Positions 16,801-26,128 of a stretch of DNA of 33,044 nt are shown here, piece after piece. Source of the stretch: an uncultured Pseudomonadales bacterium (lineage in GTDB: Bacteria; Pseudomonadota; Gammaproteobacteria; Pseudomonadales; Azotimanducaceae); NCBI GenBank assembly GCA_947258825.1, contig CAMYJX010000073.1, positions 1-33,044 of the forward strand. The letters run 5' to 3'. Below the pieces are notes generated by a model. That model made no database searches, was not told the DNA's origin, and was given only the letters and a program-made list of their open reading frames with translations. Within the stretch, counting starts at the first letter, position 1; each line of letters opens with the position of its first letter. The translations under genes and the position numbers were made by a program.

Positions 16801-19800
16801 TTTCGGCTACACGCCCAACGCGGACTTTGTCGGCACGGATACGTTTACTTACGATGCCACGGACGTGAACGGTGACGTCGAGACCCAGACCGTTACCGTC
16901 AACGTGACGTCTGCCGACGACGCCCAGGACGACGCGTTCAGCACGGCCGAGGACACGGTACTCAACGAGGACGTGTCCACCAACGATACCTTCACCGGTG
17001 CGGTGACCTATTCTCTGGACACGGATGCCGGCAACGGCGCGGTAACCATGGCCGCCGACGGCACCTTCAGCTACCTGCCGAACACCAACTTCAACGGCAC
17101 CGACAGCTTCACTTACGATGCCACGGACGTGAACGCGGTGATCGAAACCCGGACGGTCACCATTACCGTAACCGCCGTGAACGACGATCCGGTAGCCGCT
17201 GCCGACGCATACGTCACCGACGAGGACGTCACCCTGGTCATCAGCGCCCCGGGCCTGCTGGCTAACGACGGCGACGTCGAGGGTGATGCCCTGACCATCG
17301 TCTCGAATACCAACACGGCGGACGGCGTCGTCAACGTCAATGCCGATGGCAGCTTTTCGTACAATCCGAAGAACAACTTCAACGGCACGGACAGCTTCCA
17401 GTACACGGTCGAAGACGGCGTGGGCGGGGTTGCGACGGGAACCGTCACCTTGACGGTGAGCTCGGTTAACGACATTCCGCTGCCGGTGGACGACGCCCTC
17501 ACCATCGCGGAGGACGCCGGGGTCGTCGTCATTCCCGTGCTGGCCAACGATTTCCTGGCTGAAGAGCCTACCACCATCACCGCGGCCGGCGTGGGCGGCT
17601 TCAGCGAAAGCGCGGCGACCATCGTGCTCAACCAGGGCGGCGATCCCATCGCCGACCCCAACGGCTCGGTCACGATCGTGGGGGACACGATCGAGTATCG
17701 GCCGAAGAACGATTTCTTCGGCGACGACTATTTCACCTACACCATCACCGACTCGAACGGCGACACGGGCACGGCTAGCGTGACCGTCACGGTGACAGCG
17801 GCTAACGATCCGCCAACCGGCATTCAGTTCCGTGACTTCTCCATGCTGGAGAACAGCGTGCTCACGGTCGATGCGACCGAAAGCCTGCTCAATGGGGCCT
17901 ATGACGTCGATGGCGCGCTGCTGGACGAGTTCGGTAATCCCGTGGGCGCGCCGCTGAGTATTCAACCGGTCACCTTCCCACCGGTGGGCACGCTGGTTCT
18001 CAACAATTTCGACGGCACCTTCACCTACACGCCCCCGGTGGATTTCACCGGCGACGTCTCGTTCAGCTACCGTGTCTTCGACGACCAGGTGTTCAGCGAC
18101 GGCGATGCCTACCAGGTCAGCATCAGCGTTTTCGCGGCCCCGGCGCCGCCGGCGCCGCCGCCCGCAGGCGAGGTGGCCGTGACCTACAGCCTGGCGAACG
18201 TGCCCCTCGAGCAGTCCACCAGCGTTCCGCCGAACGTCCTTGTGGTGATGGACGACTCCGGCAGCATGGACTGGAACATGATCATTGCCGGCGCGGACGA
18301 GCAGGGCGGGTTCTATCTTGACAACAACGTCATCGCGGGCAACAAGAGCGATGCGGTGAGCTACGTGTACCTCTGGGACCTGGACACCAACGCCTACCCG
18401 CCCACGAGCGAATACGGTCGGATTCTGCCCACCGATGACGCCCTGGCGGGCAACGCCAATACCGACAACAGCCAGTACGGCACGTGGCGTGGGCGCACCC
18501 ATCTGTACAACGCGCTGTACTACAACCCGGAAGTCTATTACGCGCCCTGGATCGGCCAGGACGAGCTGAACGTAGAGTTCGGCCCCGCGGACCCCTCGGC
18601 GGTACGCCTGGATCCGGTGAACCCTGGGGAAACCTTCGATCTGCTCGCCCCGCACTCCTACGAAGCCAAAAGCGTGCCCGAGTGGGACAACAACGGCGGA
18701 ACAGAGAACATCGACGTCGTGGACATGTACATTCCCCATTACTACACGACGACGTCCACGCCGCCGCTGGCCTGGAACGATCCTAACAAGCAGCTGGTGG
18801 AGATCAGGGCCGGCGCGGGCCCGCTCGGCGGGCTGTTCCCCGGCGGTCTGAATCGTGAGGACTGCGCTGTGGGCGACAACAACCCGCTGGATTGCACCTA
18901 CGCCCAGGAGCTGCAGAACTTTGCCAACTATTTTCAGTACTACCGCTCGCGGGAGTACGTCACCAAGAACGGCATGGGCAAGGTGGTCGCCCAGCTGCAG
19001 GACATTCGGGTGGGATACGAGACCATCAGCAACACGACGTCCAAGCCCGTACGCGACATGAACGACCTCTATACCGAAGGCGACAAGAAGGTGCTGATGG
19101 ACAACATCTACGCAGTGGACTCTTACGGCGGGACGCCGCTGCGTCAAGCCCTGGGACGGGCCGGCCAGATATTCGGCTGTGAGACCGGCAACGACTGCCC
19201 GCGGCTGGCGGACCCCGAGGGTTTCTGCCAGCAGAACTTCGCCCTGCTGTTCTCCGACGGCTACTGGAACGGCGGCGCCGGTGTCTCCGGCAATGAGGAT
19301 ATCGATGACGGCCCGAATCCCTTCGACGGTGGCCGCTACGCGGACGGGGTGAAGGCGACCCTGGCGGACGTGGCCATGTTCTACTACCAGAACGACATGC
19401 ACGACGATTTCGACAACCAGGTGCCGGTGTCGGCGCGCGACATCCTCGGCGCGCCGCCGGGAACCTTCCCGCCCAACGACCCGGTCATGCACCAGCACAT
19501 GAAGACCTACGCTATTTCCTTCGGCGTATCCGGGACCGTGGACCCGGCTTCCATTCCCGCGGATCCCATGACGCCGTTCGCCTGGCCGGATCCCTTCGAT
19601 GGGCCGCTGGAGAAGATCGACGACATGCTGCACGCGGCGGTGAACGGCCGGGGCCGTTTCCTCAGCGCCGCTAACCCGCAGGAGCTGCAGGCCGCGCTGG
19701 AATCAGCCTTTCTCGAGTTCACGCAGGCGGCCTCGTCCACGTCGTCGGCAGCGTTCAACTCCACCTCTCTGCGGGACGGCACCCTGCTGTATCGCGGTTT

Positions 19801-21928
19801 TTATGACCTGCGTGACAATACGGGCGAGCTGACCGCGACCCAGGTCAACAACGACGGAACGCTGCAGCCCACCCCCGTTTGGCGCGCGTCCGAGCAGCTT
19901 GAGCCCGCCATCACGCTGCCTGGAAGCCGGGTGCTGATGACCTACGATAAGGTGGGCCGGCAGGGCATTCCCTTCCGTTACGCCGATCTGACCCCGGATC
20001 AGCAGCTCACCATCAACGAGCAGCAGGTGAACTTCATCCGCGGCCAGCGGGGCGACGAAAGTCCCGCCGGGCCGCTGCGGGAGCGTGCGGCGACAGGCGC
20101 TCTGCTGGGAGACATCGTCAACTCGAGCCCGGTGTTCGTTGGCGCGCCGCGATCCATCAATCGGGATCAGGCGCCGTATCCGATCACCGACCTGTATTCC
20201 GATTTCGTGGAAAGCAAGAAGGACCGGACCCCGGTGGTCTATGTTGGCGCCAATGACGGCATCATGCACGGCTTCGACGCCACCACCGGCCGAGAGGTTT
20301 ACGGCTACGTGCCCAACAAGATCCTCGATATCACGGAGGGCTATCGGAACACGCTGGACGACTTTACATCGCCCTTCTATCAGCACAAGTACTACGTCGA
20401 CCTCACGCCTCGGTTGAACGACGTCTACATGCGTGCCAGCACGGCCGCTGTCGGCAAGAGCTGGAATTCGGTCCTGGTGGGCGGCCTCGGGGCAGGCGGC
20501 AAAGGCTTCTTTGCCCTCAACGTCACCGATCCGGACACCGTTCTCAGCTCCGAGGCGGCCGCCGACGGATCCGTGCTCTGGGAGTTCACGGACGAGGACG
20601 ACACCTATCCCGTGGACGGCGCCGGGGTGCCGCTGGGCGGCGCCGTGGGCGCCATCACGGACCCGCTGGGCAAACCGGTGAAAGACCTGGGTTACTCGCT
20701 GTCGTTGCCGACGATCGCCATGAGCAACGTCGACGACGGCGCCGGCGAGAAGGAATGGGTTGCCGTCTTCGGCAACGGGCCCAACTCCACCGCGGGTATT
20801 GCCAAGCTGTTCGTGCTGTTCATGGATGGTGGCTTCAACGGCTGGTCCGGCAGCAACGACTTCGTCAAGGTCGACACCGGCTTCGGCGTGCCCCTGGCGC
20901 CGAGCCAGCTGGCCGGCTTCCCGAACGGGCTGGGCACCGCCGCGGCCGTCGACCGGGATCTGAACGGCACCGTTGACTGGGTTTACGCCGGCGATCGGCT
21001 GGGCAACCTGTTCCGGTTCGACCTCACGGATCCCGATCCGGACAACTGGGAGTCCACCCGTCTGTTCACGGCGACCTACTTCGACGGCACCGTGGACCGG
21101 CTGCAGCCGATCCTCTCGCAACCGCTGGTCATCAAGCATCCCACGGAGCAGGGGTTCCTGGTGATCTTCGGTACCGGCAGCTATCTGACGAAAGAGGATG
21201 CTTCCAGCGAAGAAATTCAGTCCATCTACGCTATCTGGGATCGGGGCGAGAACTCGCCGGCTACCGCTCTGGCGGACACCAAGTCCCAGCGGCTGGTGGA
21301 GCAGACCATTACCAACGTCGTGGACGATTCGCTGATCCCACAGGTTACCCGGCGGATCATCTCCAAAGATCCCGTCAACTACGCGCCGGAAAGCGGCACG
21401 CCCGGCACCTACGGCTGGTATATCGATCTGGATATGCCCAGGGCCGCCACGACCCAGTCGGGCGCGGTCAACACCGACGGCTCCGGGCGCAATCCGCCGG
21501 GAGCACAGTTCCCGGGCGAGCGGGCCATCCGCAGGTTGCTGTTCCGCGACGGCACCATCATCACCACCACCATCCTGCCGAGCCTTGACGAGTTCAGCTG
21601 CTTCGGCACGCGGCCGGGCTCCATCCTGCTGTTCGACGCCGTGAGCGGCGGCGATCCCGGACGGGCGGTGGTGGATTTCAACACCGACGGCGTCATCGAT
21701 CAGGATGACATGGTGGATGTTGCCGGCGAGGTTTACGCCGCCGGCGTGCTCTTCGACCAGCAGGATCTGGACGGATCTCTGGTGGACCTGTCGACGCTGG
21801 GTGGTGAAGGCGATACCGACTTCCTGTTTGTGAGTGGCGGTCGCGATACCGTCGCCTATCGCATAGACGACATCAACGACAGCCGCACCGGAAGGCTTTC
21901 CTGGCGCGAGCTGGACCAGACCCAATGA
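13892..21928 (+). CDS. pilY1: Giant PilY1-like type IV pilus tip adhesin with a repeat stalk
   Basis: PilY1 sits at the pilus tip, mediates adhesion and surface sensing, and controls pilus retraction. This one has 2678 residues; P. aeruginosa PilY1 has about 1160. Order: signal peptide 1-28 (ending LALA); an Ig-like domain 29-128; eleven tandem 88-residue cadherin/Ig-like repeats 129-1096; three diverged cadherin-like domains at about 1097-1192, 1193-1304 and 1305-1416; a Pro/Ala linker 1417-1426; then the PilY1 body. The body has a von Willebrand A domain with MIDAS DDSGSM at 1454-1459. The C-terminal beta-propeller has VYVGANDGIMHGFDATTG from 2117, VGGLGAGGKGFFALNVTDP, and the known-type calcium loop DRDLNGTVD at 2354-2362 followed by WVYAGDRLGNLFRFDL. 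A second, EF-hand-like loop is at 2595-2606. The ATG follows AGGAGG. Secretion by Sec and placement by the minor pilins just upstream are expected. Confidence 0.93.
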   Translation: MKYRIPNKTQVAGTFLALALCWSPLALAVVTATPSSQSFTWDEDTDVNTFGPWDLNDIFTGTDPLTFVDPPANLGPETLVTASVDPVTGMISFTTNGDVNGDQDLVFTAQDGDPSSDIFTMSITFNPVDDAVDDAFPAAEDTPLAGDVAANDTYSGAVNYTVNNDVNDGVLALNSNGTFTYTPDPDFVGTDGFDYDAVDVNGDTETRRVTITVGAADDAQDDAFSTPEDTVLNDDVSTNDSYTGAVTYAVNAAAADGLVSLASDGTFSYTPNGDFVGTDSFTYDATDVNGDVETQTVTITVSGADDAQDDAFSTPEDTVLNEDVSTNDSYTGAVTYAIAAPAGNGLAVMAGDGTFSYTPNADFNGFDSFTYDATDVNGGVETQTVSITVAGVLDALDDAFSTAEDTVLNDDVSTNDTYTGAVTYAVNATAANGAVALAADGTFSYTPNADFAGTDTFTYDATDVNGGVETQTVTITVGGADDAQDDAFSTPEDTVLNDDVSTNDSYAGAVTYAIASPATSGLAVVAGDGTFSYTPNGDFVGTDTFTYDATDVNGGVETQTVTLTVTAADDAQDDAFGTAEDTVLNEDVSTNDSYSGVVTYAVNAAATNGLVSLAGDGTFSYTPNGDFVGTDTFTYDATDVNGGVETQTVTLTVTAADDAQDDAFSTAEDTVLNEDVSTNDGYTGVVTYAVNATAANGAVALAADGTFSYTPNADFNGTDTFTYDATDVNGGVETQTVTITVGGADDAQDDTFSTPEDTVLNEDVSTNDTYAGAVTYAVNGAASNGAVALAADGTFSYTPNADFAGSDSFTYDATDVNGGVETQTVTITVGGADDAQDDAFSTPEDTVLNEDVSTNDSYAGAVTYAVNGAASNGVVAMAADGTFSYTPNADFNGTDTFTYDATDVNGGVETQTVTLTVTAADDAQDDAFSTLEDTVLNDGVSSNDTFTGAVTYAVNATAANGAVAMAADGTFGYTPNADFVGTDTFTYDATDVNGDVETQTVTVNVTSADDAQDDAFSTAEDTVLNEDVSTNDTFTGAVTYSLDTDAGNGAVTMAADGTFSYLPNTNFNGTDSFTYDATDVNAVIETRTVTITVTAVNDDPVAAADAYVTDEDVTLVISAPGLLANDGDVEGDALTIVSNTNTADGVVNVNADGSFSYNPKNNFNGTDSFQYTVEDGVGGVATGTVTLTVSSVNDIPLPVDDALTIAEDAGVVVIPVLANDFLAEEPTTITAAGVGGFSESAATIVLNQGGDPIADPNGSVTIVGDTIEYRPKNDFFGDDYFTYTITDSNGDTGTASVTVTVTAANDPPTGIQFRDFSMLENSVLTVDATESLLNGAYDVDGALLDEFGNPVGAPLSIQPVTFPPVGTLVLNNFDGTFTYTPPVDFTGDVSFSYRVFDDQVFSDGDAYQVSISVFAAPAPPAPPPAGEVAVTYSLANVPLEQSTSVPPNVLVVMDDSGSMDWNMIIAGADEQGGFYLDNNVIAGNKSDAVSYVYLWDLDTNAYPPTSEYGRILPTDDALAGNANTDNSQYGTWRGRTHLYNALYYNPEVYYAPWIGQDELNVEFGPADPSAVRLDPVNPGETFDLLAPHSYEAKSVPEWDNNGGTENIDVVDMYIPHYYTTTSTPPLAWNDPNKQLVEIRAGAGPLGGLFPGGLNREDCAVGDNNPLDCTYAQELQNFANYFQYYRSREYVTKNGMGKVVAQLQDIRVGYETISNTTSKPVRDMNDLYTEGDKKVLMDNIYAVDSYGGTPLRQALGRAGQIFGCETGNDCPRLADPEGFCQQNFALLFSDGYWNGGAGVSGNEDIDDGPNPFDGGRYADGVKATLADVAMFYYQNDMHDDFDNQVPVSARDILGAPPGTFPPNDPVMHQHMKTYAISFGVSGTVDPASIPADPMTPFAWPDPFDGPLEKIDDMLHAAVNGRGRFLSAANPQELQAALESAFLEFTQAASSTSSAAFNSTSLRDGTLLYRGFYDLRDNTGELTATQVNNDGTLQPTPVWRASEQLEPAITLPGSRVLMTYDKVGRQGIPFRYADLTPDQQLTINEQQVNFIRGQRGDESPAGPLRERAATGALLGDIVNSSPVFVGAPRSINRDQAPYPITDLYSDFVESKKDRTPVVYVGANDGIMHGFDATTGREVYGYVPNKILDITEGYRNTLDDFTSPFYQHKYYVDLTPRLNDVYMRASTAAVGKSWNSVLVGGLGAGGKGFFALNVTDPDTVLSSEAAADGSVLWEFTDEDDTYPVDGAGVPLGGAVGAITDPLGKPVKDLGYSLSLPTIAMSNVDDGAGEKEWVAVFGNGPNSTAGIAKLFVLFMDGGFNGWSGSNDFVKVDTGFGVPLAPSQLAGFPNGLGTAAAVDRDLNGTVDWVYAGDRLGNLFRFDLTDPDPDNWESTRLFTATYFDGTVDRLQPILSQPLVIKHPTEQGFLVIFGTGSYLTKEDASSEEIQSIYAIWDRGENSPATALADTKSQRLVEQTITNVVDDSLIPQVTRRIISKDPVNYAPESGTPGTYGWYIDLDMPRAATTQSGAVNTDGSGRNPPGAQFPGERAIRRLLFRDGTIITTTILPSLDEFSCFGTRPGSILLFDAVSGGDPGRAVVDFNTDGVIDQDDMVDVAGEVYAAGVLFDQQDLDGSLVDLSTLGGEGDTDFLFVSGGRDTVAYRIDDINDSRTGRLSWRELDQTQ
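14276..17179 (+). repeat. Eleven tandem 264-bp repeats inside pilY1
   Basis: The unit is exactly 264 bp (88 codons), with copies starting at 14276, 14540, 14804, 15068, 15332, 15596, 15860, 16124, 16388, 16652 and 16916. All copies keep frame and length. The first is diverged; the other ten are very similar at DNA level. Each encodes an opening DDAQDDAF, then EDTVLN, a core DGTFSYTPN and an end segment DATDVNG...ETQTVTITV, resembling the bacterial cadherin/Ig-like tandem repeat families (Cadherin_5, tandem-95). The middle 15 residues differ between copies in a mosaic pattern. Confidence 0.95.
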
Positions 21929-21939
21929 GGAGGTCACAA

Positions 21940-22272
21940 ATGATTCGCGTACTTGCAACCCTGCTGCTGGCGCTGACGTTCGGACTGGCCGCTCATGCGG
22001 CCACCCGGGCGCCGGGCGTTACCTTCCCTACCGCGACTGAGCTTGGCGTCGTGCAGGAGCTGGATTTCAATCGCTCGGAGATGATCGTCAGCGGTAACCG
22101 CTACAGCGTCGCCATCGATGCCAATGTTGAAATCGGCGGCAGCTACGGTGCGTTCACCATGCTGCAGCCGGGCATGAAGATCCGGTTCAGCTTTCTGGTG
22201 ATCTCGCCCTCGGAGCGGGAGATCGTGGAAATAAAGGAGATCCCGCCCAACGCGGCCATCGAGCAGGCCTGA
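21940..22272 (+). CDS. pilY2: Small secreted pilus protein, PilY2-like
   Basis: A 110-residue exported protein directly after pilY1, in the place and size of PilY2 of Pseudomonas (about 115 residues, needed for pilus biogenesis). It has a signal peptide (IRVLATLLLALTFGLAAHA, residues 2-20) and a short beta-rich mature part with VVQELDFNRSEMIVSGNRYSV and MLQPGMKIRFSFLVI. The ATG at 21940 has AGGAGG at 21928-21933. An ATG at 21925 overlapping the pilY1 stop is in frame but places the ribosome-binding site inside the gene. The name rests on position, size and general sequence resemblance; the molecular role of the family is poorly known. Confidence 0.7.
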   Translation: MIRVLATLLLALTFGLAAHAATRAPGVTFPTATELGVVQELDFNRSEMIVSGNRYSVAIDANVEIGGSYGAFTMLQPGMKIRFSFLVISPSEREIVEIKEIPPNAAIEQA

Positions 22273-22279
22273 ACGAGCA

Positions 22280-22298
22280 GCCTCCCGCTATGGGGGGC
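22280..22298. terminator. Possible hairpin terminator between convergent pilY2 and fimT
   Basis: GCCTCCC (22280-22286), loop GCTAT, GGGGGGC (22292-22298) forms seven pairs with one T-G wobble. It lies between the two stop codons and overlaps the fimT stop. No T-run follows in either direction, so it is a weak candidate. Confidence 0.3.
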
Positions 22299-22851
22299 AG
22301 GCGATAGGCCTGCCCCTGGCATCTTCCACCACGCCGTCGCCATCCGTGTCCCGTGCCACCCGCGTGCGCCCCTGAGCGTTGACGATGAGCATGCGGGCCA
22401 GTGTGGGATCTCCGTTTTCGGGGCAGTAGAGAAAGTTCCCGTTCTGCCAGTGGGTATACCCGACAGGCAGAAAGCGCAGATAGCCGCGATTGCGGAACGA
22501 ACGCCAATACAGGCGATCGCCTTCGCGCAGACCTGACAGCGCTGACAGCACCGGTTCTCCTGCATCTCGACGTCCGTTCTGATTGGGATCCTGAAAGATC
22601 AATGCCCCGCGGTGCCACTGGTCTCTATCCAGGCATTGATACTTCGTTCCCGGGCAGAGGGTCACCGGCGAGCGCTGCAGCACCGCGGCCGACCGTGCAA
22701 AGCTGACGGCACCGATGGCCTGATTGATCGCCGCTCCGGCCCGCGCCTGGGGCGGCAGCGTCTGAAAAGATGGCGCTGCGATAGCCAGCAGGCCGCCCGC
22801 GATGGCCAGCACCACCAGCATTTCCAATAGCGAATATCCACGCGCATCCAC
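22288..22851 (-). CDS. fimT: GspH/FimT-family pseudopilin
   Basis: A second GspH/FimT minor pilin, 187 residues, on the opposite strand to the pilin operon. The leader VDARG is cut before YSLLEMLVVLAIAGGLLAIAAPSF; position +1 is Tyr rather than the usual Phe, with Glu5 retained. The second segment AINQAIGAVSFARSAAVLQRSPVTLCPG is typical of FimT/GspH, and the C-terminal region has cysteines and a DTDGDGVVEDARG loop. GTG at 22851 is the only start in frame, because a stop lies eight codons upstream. FimT proteins are known to bind DNA during natural transformation in some gammaproteobacteria. In Pseudomonas fimT lies between fimU and pilR, as here, though here the big operon is not adjacent to it in the same orientation. 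Confidence 0.82.
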   Translation of the reverse strand: MDARGYSLLEMLVVLAIAGGLLAIAAPSFQTLPPQARAGAAINQAIGAVSFARSAAVLQRSPVTLCPGTKYQCLDRDQWHRGALIFQDPNQNGRRDAGEPVLSALSGLREGDRLYWRSFRNRGYLRFLPVGYTHWQNGNFLYCPENGDPTLARMLIVNAQGRTRVARDTDGDGVVEDARGRPIACPP

Positions 22852-22919
22852 CCGCCCATTGCGCCTGGGTCCCGCTCACGGGGAAAGCGGTGGCGGCGGA
22901 AATGCGCGTGAGATCGGGG

Positions 22920-24338
<1,419 letters not shown>

Positions 24339-24348
24339 GATGTTGTAC

Positions 24349-25952
24349 TCAGAGCTCTTTTTTGTTTCCGATGAATATCCGATCGGGATGGGCAAAGGTG
24401 ATACGGAAGCAGCTGCCGCCTTGTTCCTGACGGTGGCAGGTAAGCCGCGCCTGGTTGGCCTCACAAAGCTCCCGGGATATGTACAGCCCGAGTCCGGTGC
24501 CTGTCTGCTCGGTGGTGTAGAACGGCTCGAACAGCTTGTCTGCCTCTGACTCATCCACGCCGGGACCTTTGTCGATGACGTTCAGATACGGACGTTCGGT
24601 GCGCGTGTCGACGCCGCCCTCCAGACGGACGTAAGGTGTGCCGGAATGATCGCAGCTGTGGCGCATGGCGTTGTTCACCAGATTGCTCAGCACCTGCTCG
24701 AGCTGGCTCTTGTCCATGCGGAACTCAGCTTCGGGGGTCCCGACGGTGACTTCGATGCAGGCGGCGGGGTTGGTTTCGCGGAAGCTTTCCACAAAGTCCC
24801 GGAGGTGGTCGGCGAGATTCAGCCGTACTGGAGCAGGCAACCGGCGGCGTGACATCTCCAGCACGTTCTGGATGACGCCGTTCATGCGCTGGCAGTGAGT
24901 ATGAATGATGCCCGTCAGGCGCTGGTCGCCGACGTCGAGATTCGCAGATTCCCCGAGCAGCTGCGCCGGATGCTCGCCGACAGGCGACCCAGGGCAGCCA
25001 GCTTGAGCTGCTGAGCCTGCTGCTGAATCTCTCCAGTATCCTCGAGGAACAGGGTGATGTCGCCCTGGGGGTCGTCGGCTCGAACGGCAAAAAAGCTGAC
25101 GCGGATTTCCGGCGTATCGGCGTCGATCTGAAAGGGCAGCGCTCGCCTTTCGGTATCTGCGCGCCATTGAATGAGATGCTGCTTCAGCGCCTCGGGCAGC
25201 TCCGTGAGCTCCTCATCGGGTCCCAGCCCCACTAGCCTCCGAGCCGACTGATTGGCGGTGCGCACCTGATTGGCGGGGTCGACCACCACGATGCCCGTTT
25301 GCATGCGATGAATGATCTGTCGGTTCACGCGTTCCAGATCAGACAGCTCTGCCGCCTGGGTCAGCGCTCGCAGATCGTTGTCTCTGACGCGGCCGGACAG
25401 CCGCTGGATGATGTAGGAGGCGCCGAAGAAGAGCGCTCCGAGTATGCCGGCCTGAAAAAAATCGTCGTGCATCTCCGGCGCGGAAAGCGACAGGTAAAAT
25501 TCCTGATAGAGCACGGCGATGCTGGCGATTGCGGGCAGGACCGCGGTGACCCGGCCGGTGACGATGATCGCGCCGGTAGCCACTGAGACCAGGATCAGCA
25601 TGCCCAGCCCGCTGCTCACGCCGCCGCTGAAGTACATGAGCAGCGTCAGCAACAGAACGTCGTAGGTAACCAGCCCGACGCTTACCAGCTGCGTGTTGAG
25701 GCGGGTCGATGGCAGCAGCTGCAGCAGCGGAATGCTGGCAAGATTAATGCCCAGATAGGCCAGGGTGGTGTAGAGGAAGAGCTCCGGAGCCAGGTTGCCC
25801 AGACGGGTCACGATGATCTGCTGAATGAAGAACACCAGCAGGGTGAGCCCCACCAGGACGCGATAGAAATTGTAGACACGCAGCAGGCTCAGGGTGATCC
25901 CGAACCTGCGGCGTTCGATTTCTTCGATGATGTCGGCTCGATGGGTGAGCAT
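24349..25952 (-). pseudogene. pilS: Sensor kinase PilS, broken by a deletion that removes the H-box
   Basis: PilS is the membrane sensor kinase that phosphorylates PilR. The first frame (ATG 25952) has a basic N-terminus, about six membrane helices (VYNFYRVLVGLTLLVFF onward), and a PAS-like region MQTGIVVVDPANQVRTANQSA. It then reaches LKLAALGRLSASI, where the family reads AHEIRNPLGAISHA. Here the frame goes wrong and stops at 24915. The correct sequence resumes in another frame as PAQLLGESANLDVGDQRL, then the N-box (SNLVNNAMRHS), G1 (DKGPGVDES) and G2 (GTGLGLYIS), ending at 24349. About 40 bp (13 codons plus one base) are missing at about 24968, including the phosphorylated histidine. The remaining sequence is clean, so decay is recent or the deletion is an assembly artefact. 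Confidence 0.87.
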
Positions 25953-25972
25953 ATCCCCGGGTCTCGGCTCGC

Positions 25973-25987
25973 GCGCCGCAGCGGCGC
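25973..25987. other. GC-rich inverted repeat in the bamD-pilS gap
   Basis: GCGCCGC (25973-25979), A, GCGGCGC (25981-25987) is an exact inverted repeat in the 176-bp stretch between the bamD stop and the pilS start. With a one-base spacer it would fold with a slightly shorter stem. No T-run is present. It may be a weak terminator, an operator, or chance in very GC-rich DNA. I see no convincing promoter for pilSR in the same gap. Confidence 0.25.
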
Positions 25988-26128
25988 CGGCGGCCTTTCG
26001 ATCTTCACCTTAAGATTAGTAGATGGGATCGAGTTCAAACCGGTCGCGGCGCACAGAACGCGGGGTTAATTCGGGCCTCGAAGGGGCGCGGGCAGCGGGA
26101 CGGATTCAGCGTTGGCGAACTTGCGGCC

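Noticed and set aside
14276..17179. Repeat block considered as a CRISPR array or satellite DNA
   Set aside because: Unit length is 264 bp with no spacers, every copy keeps one reading frame, and it encodes a recognisable cadherin/Ig-like fold.
15674..19633. A 1319-codon open frame on the minus strand across pilY1
   Set aside because: It is the antisense shadow of a long, GC-rich repetitive gene. The translation is repetitive in step with the 264-bp repeats, has no known domain, and lies opposite a convincing PilY1.
19703..21958. A 751-codon minus-strand frame opposite the PilY1 propeller
   Set aside because: Same cause: no domain, no ribosome-binding site, and complete overlap with conserved PilY1 motifs on the plus strand.
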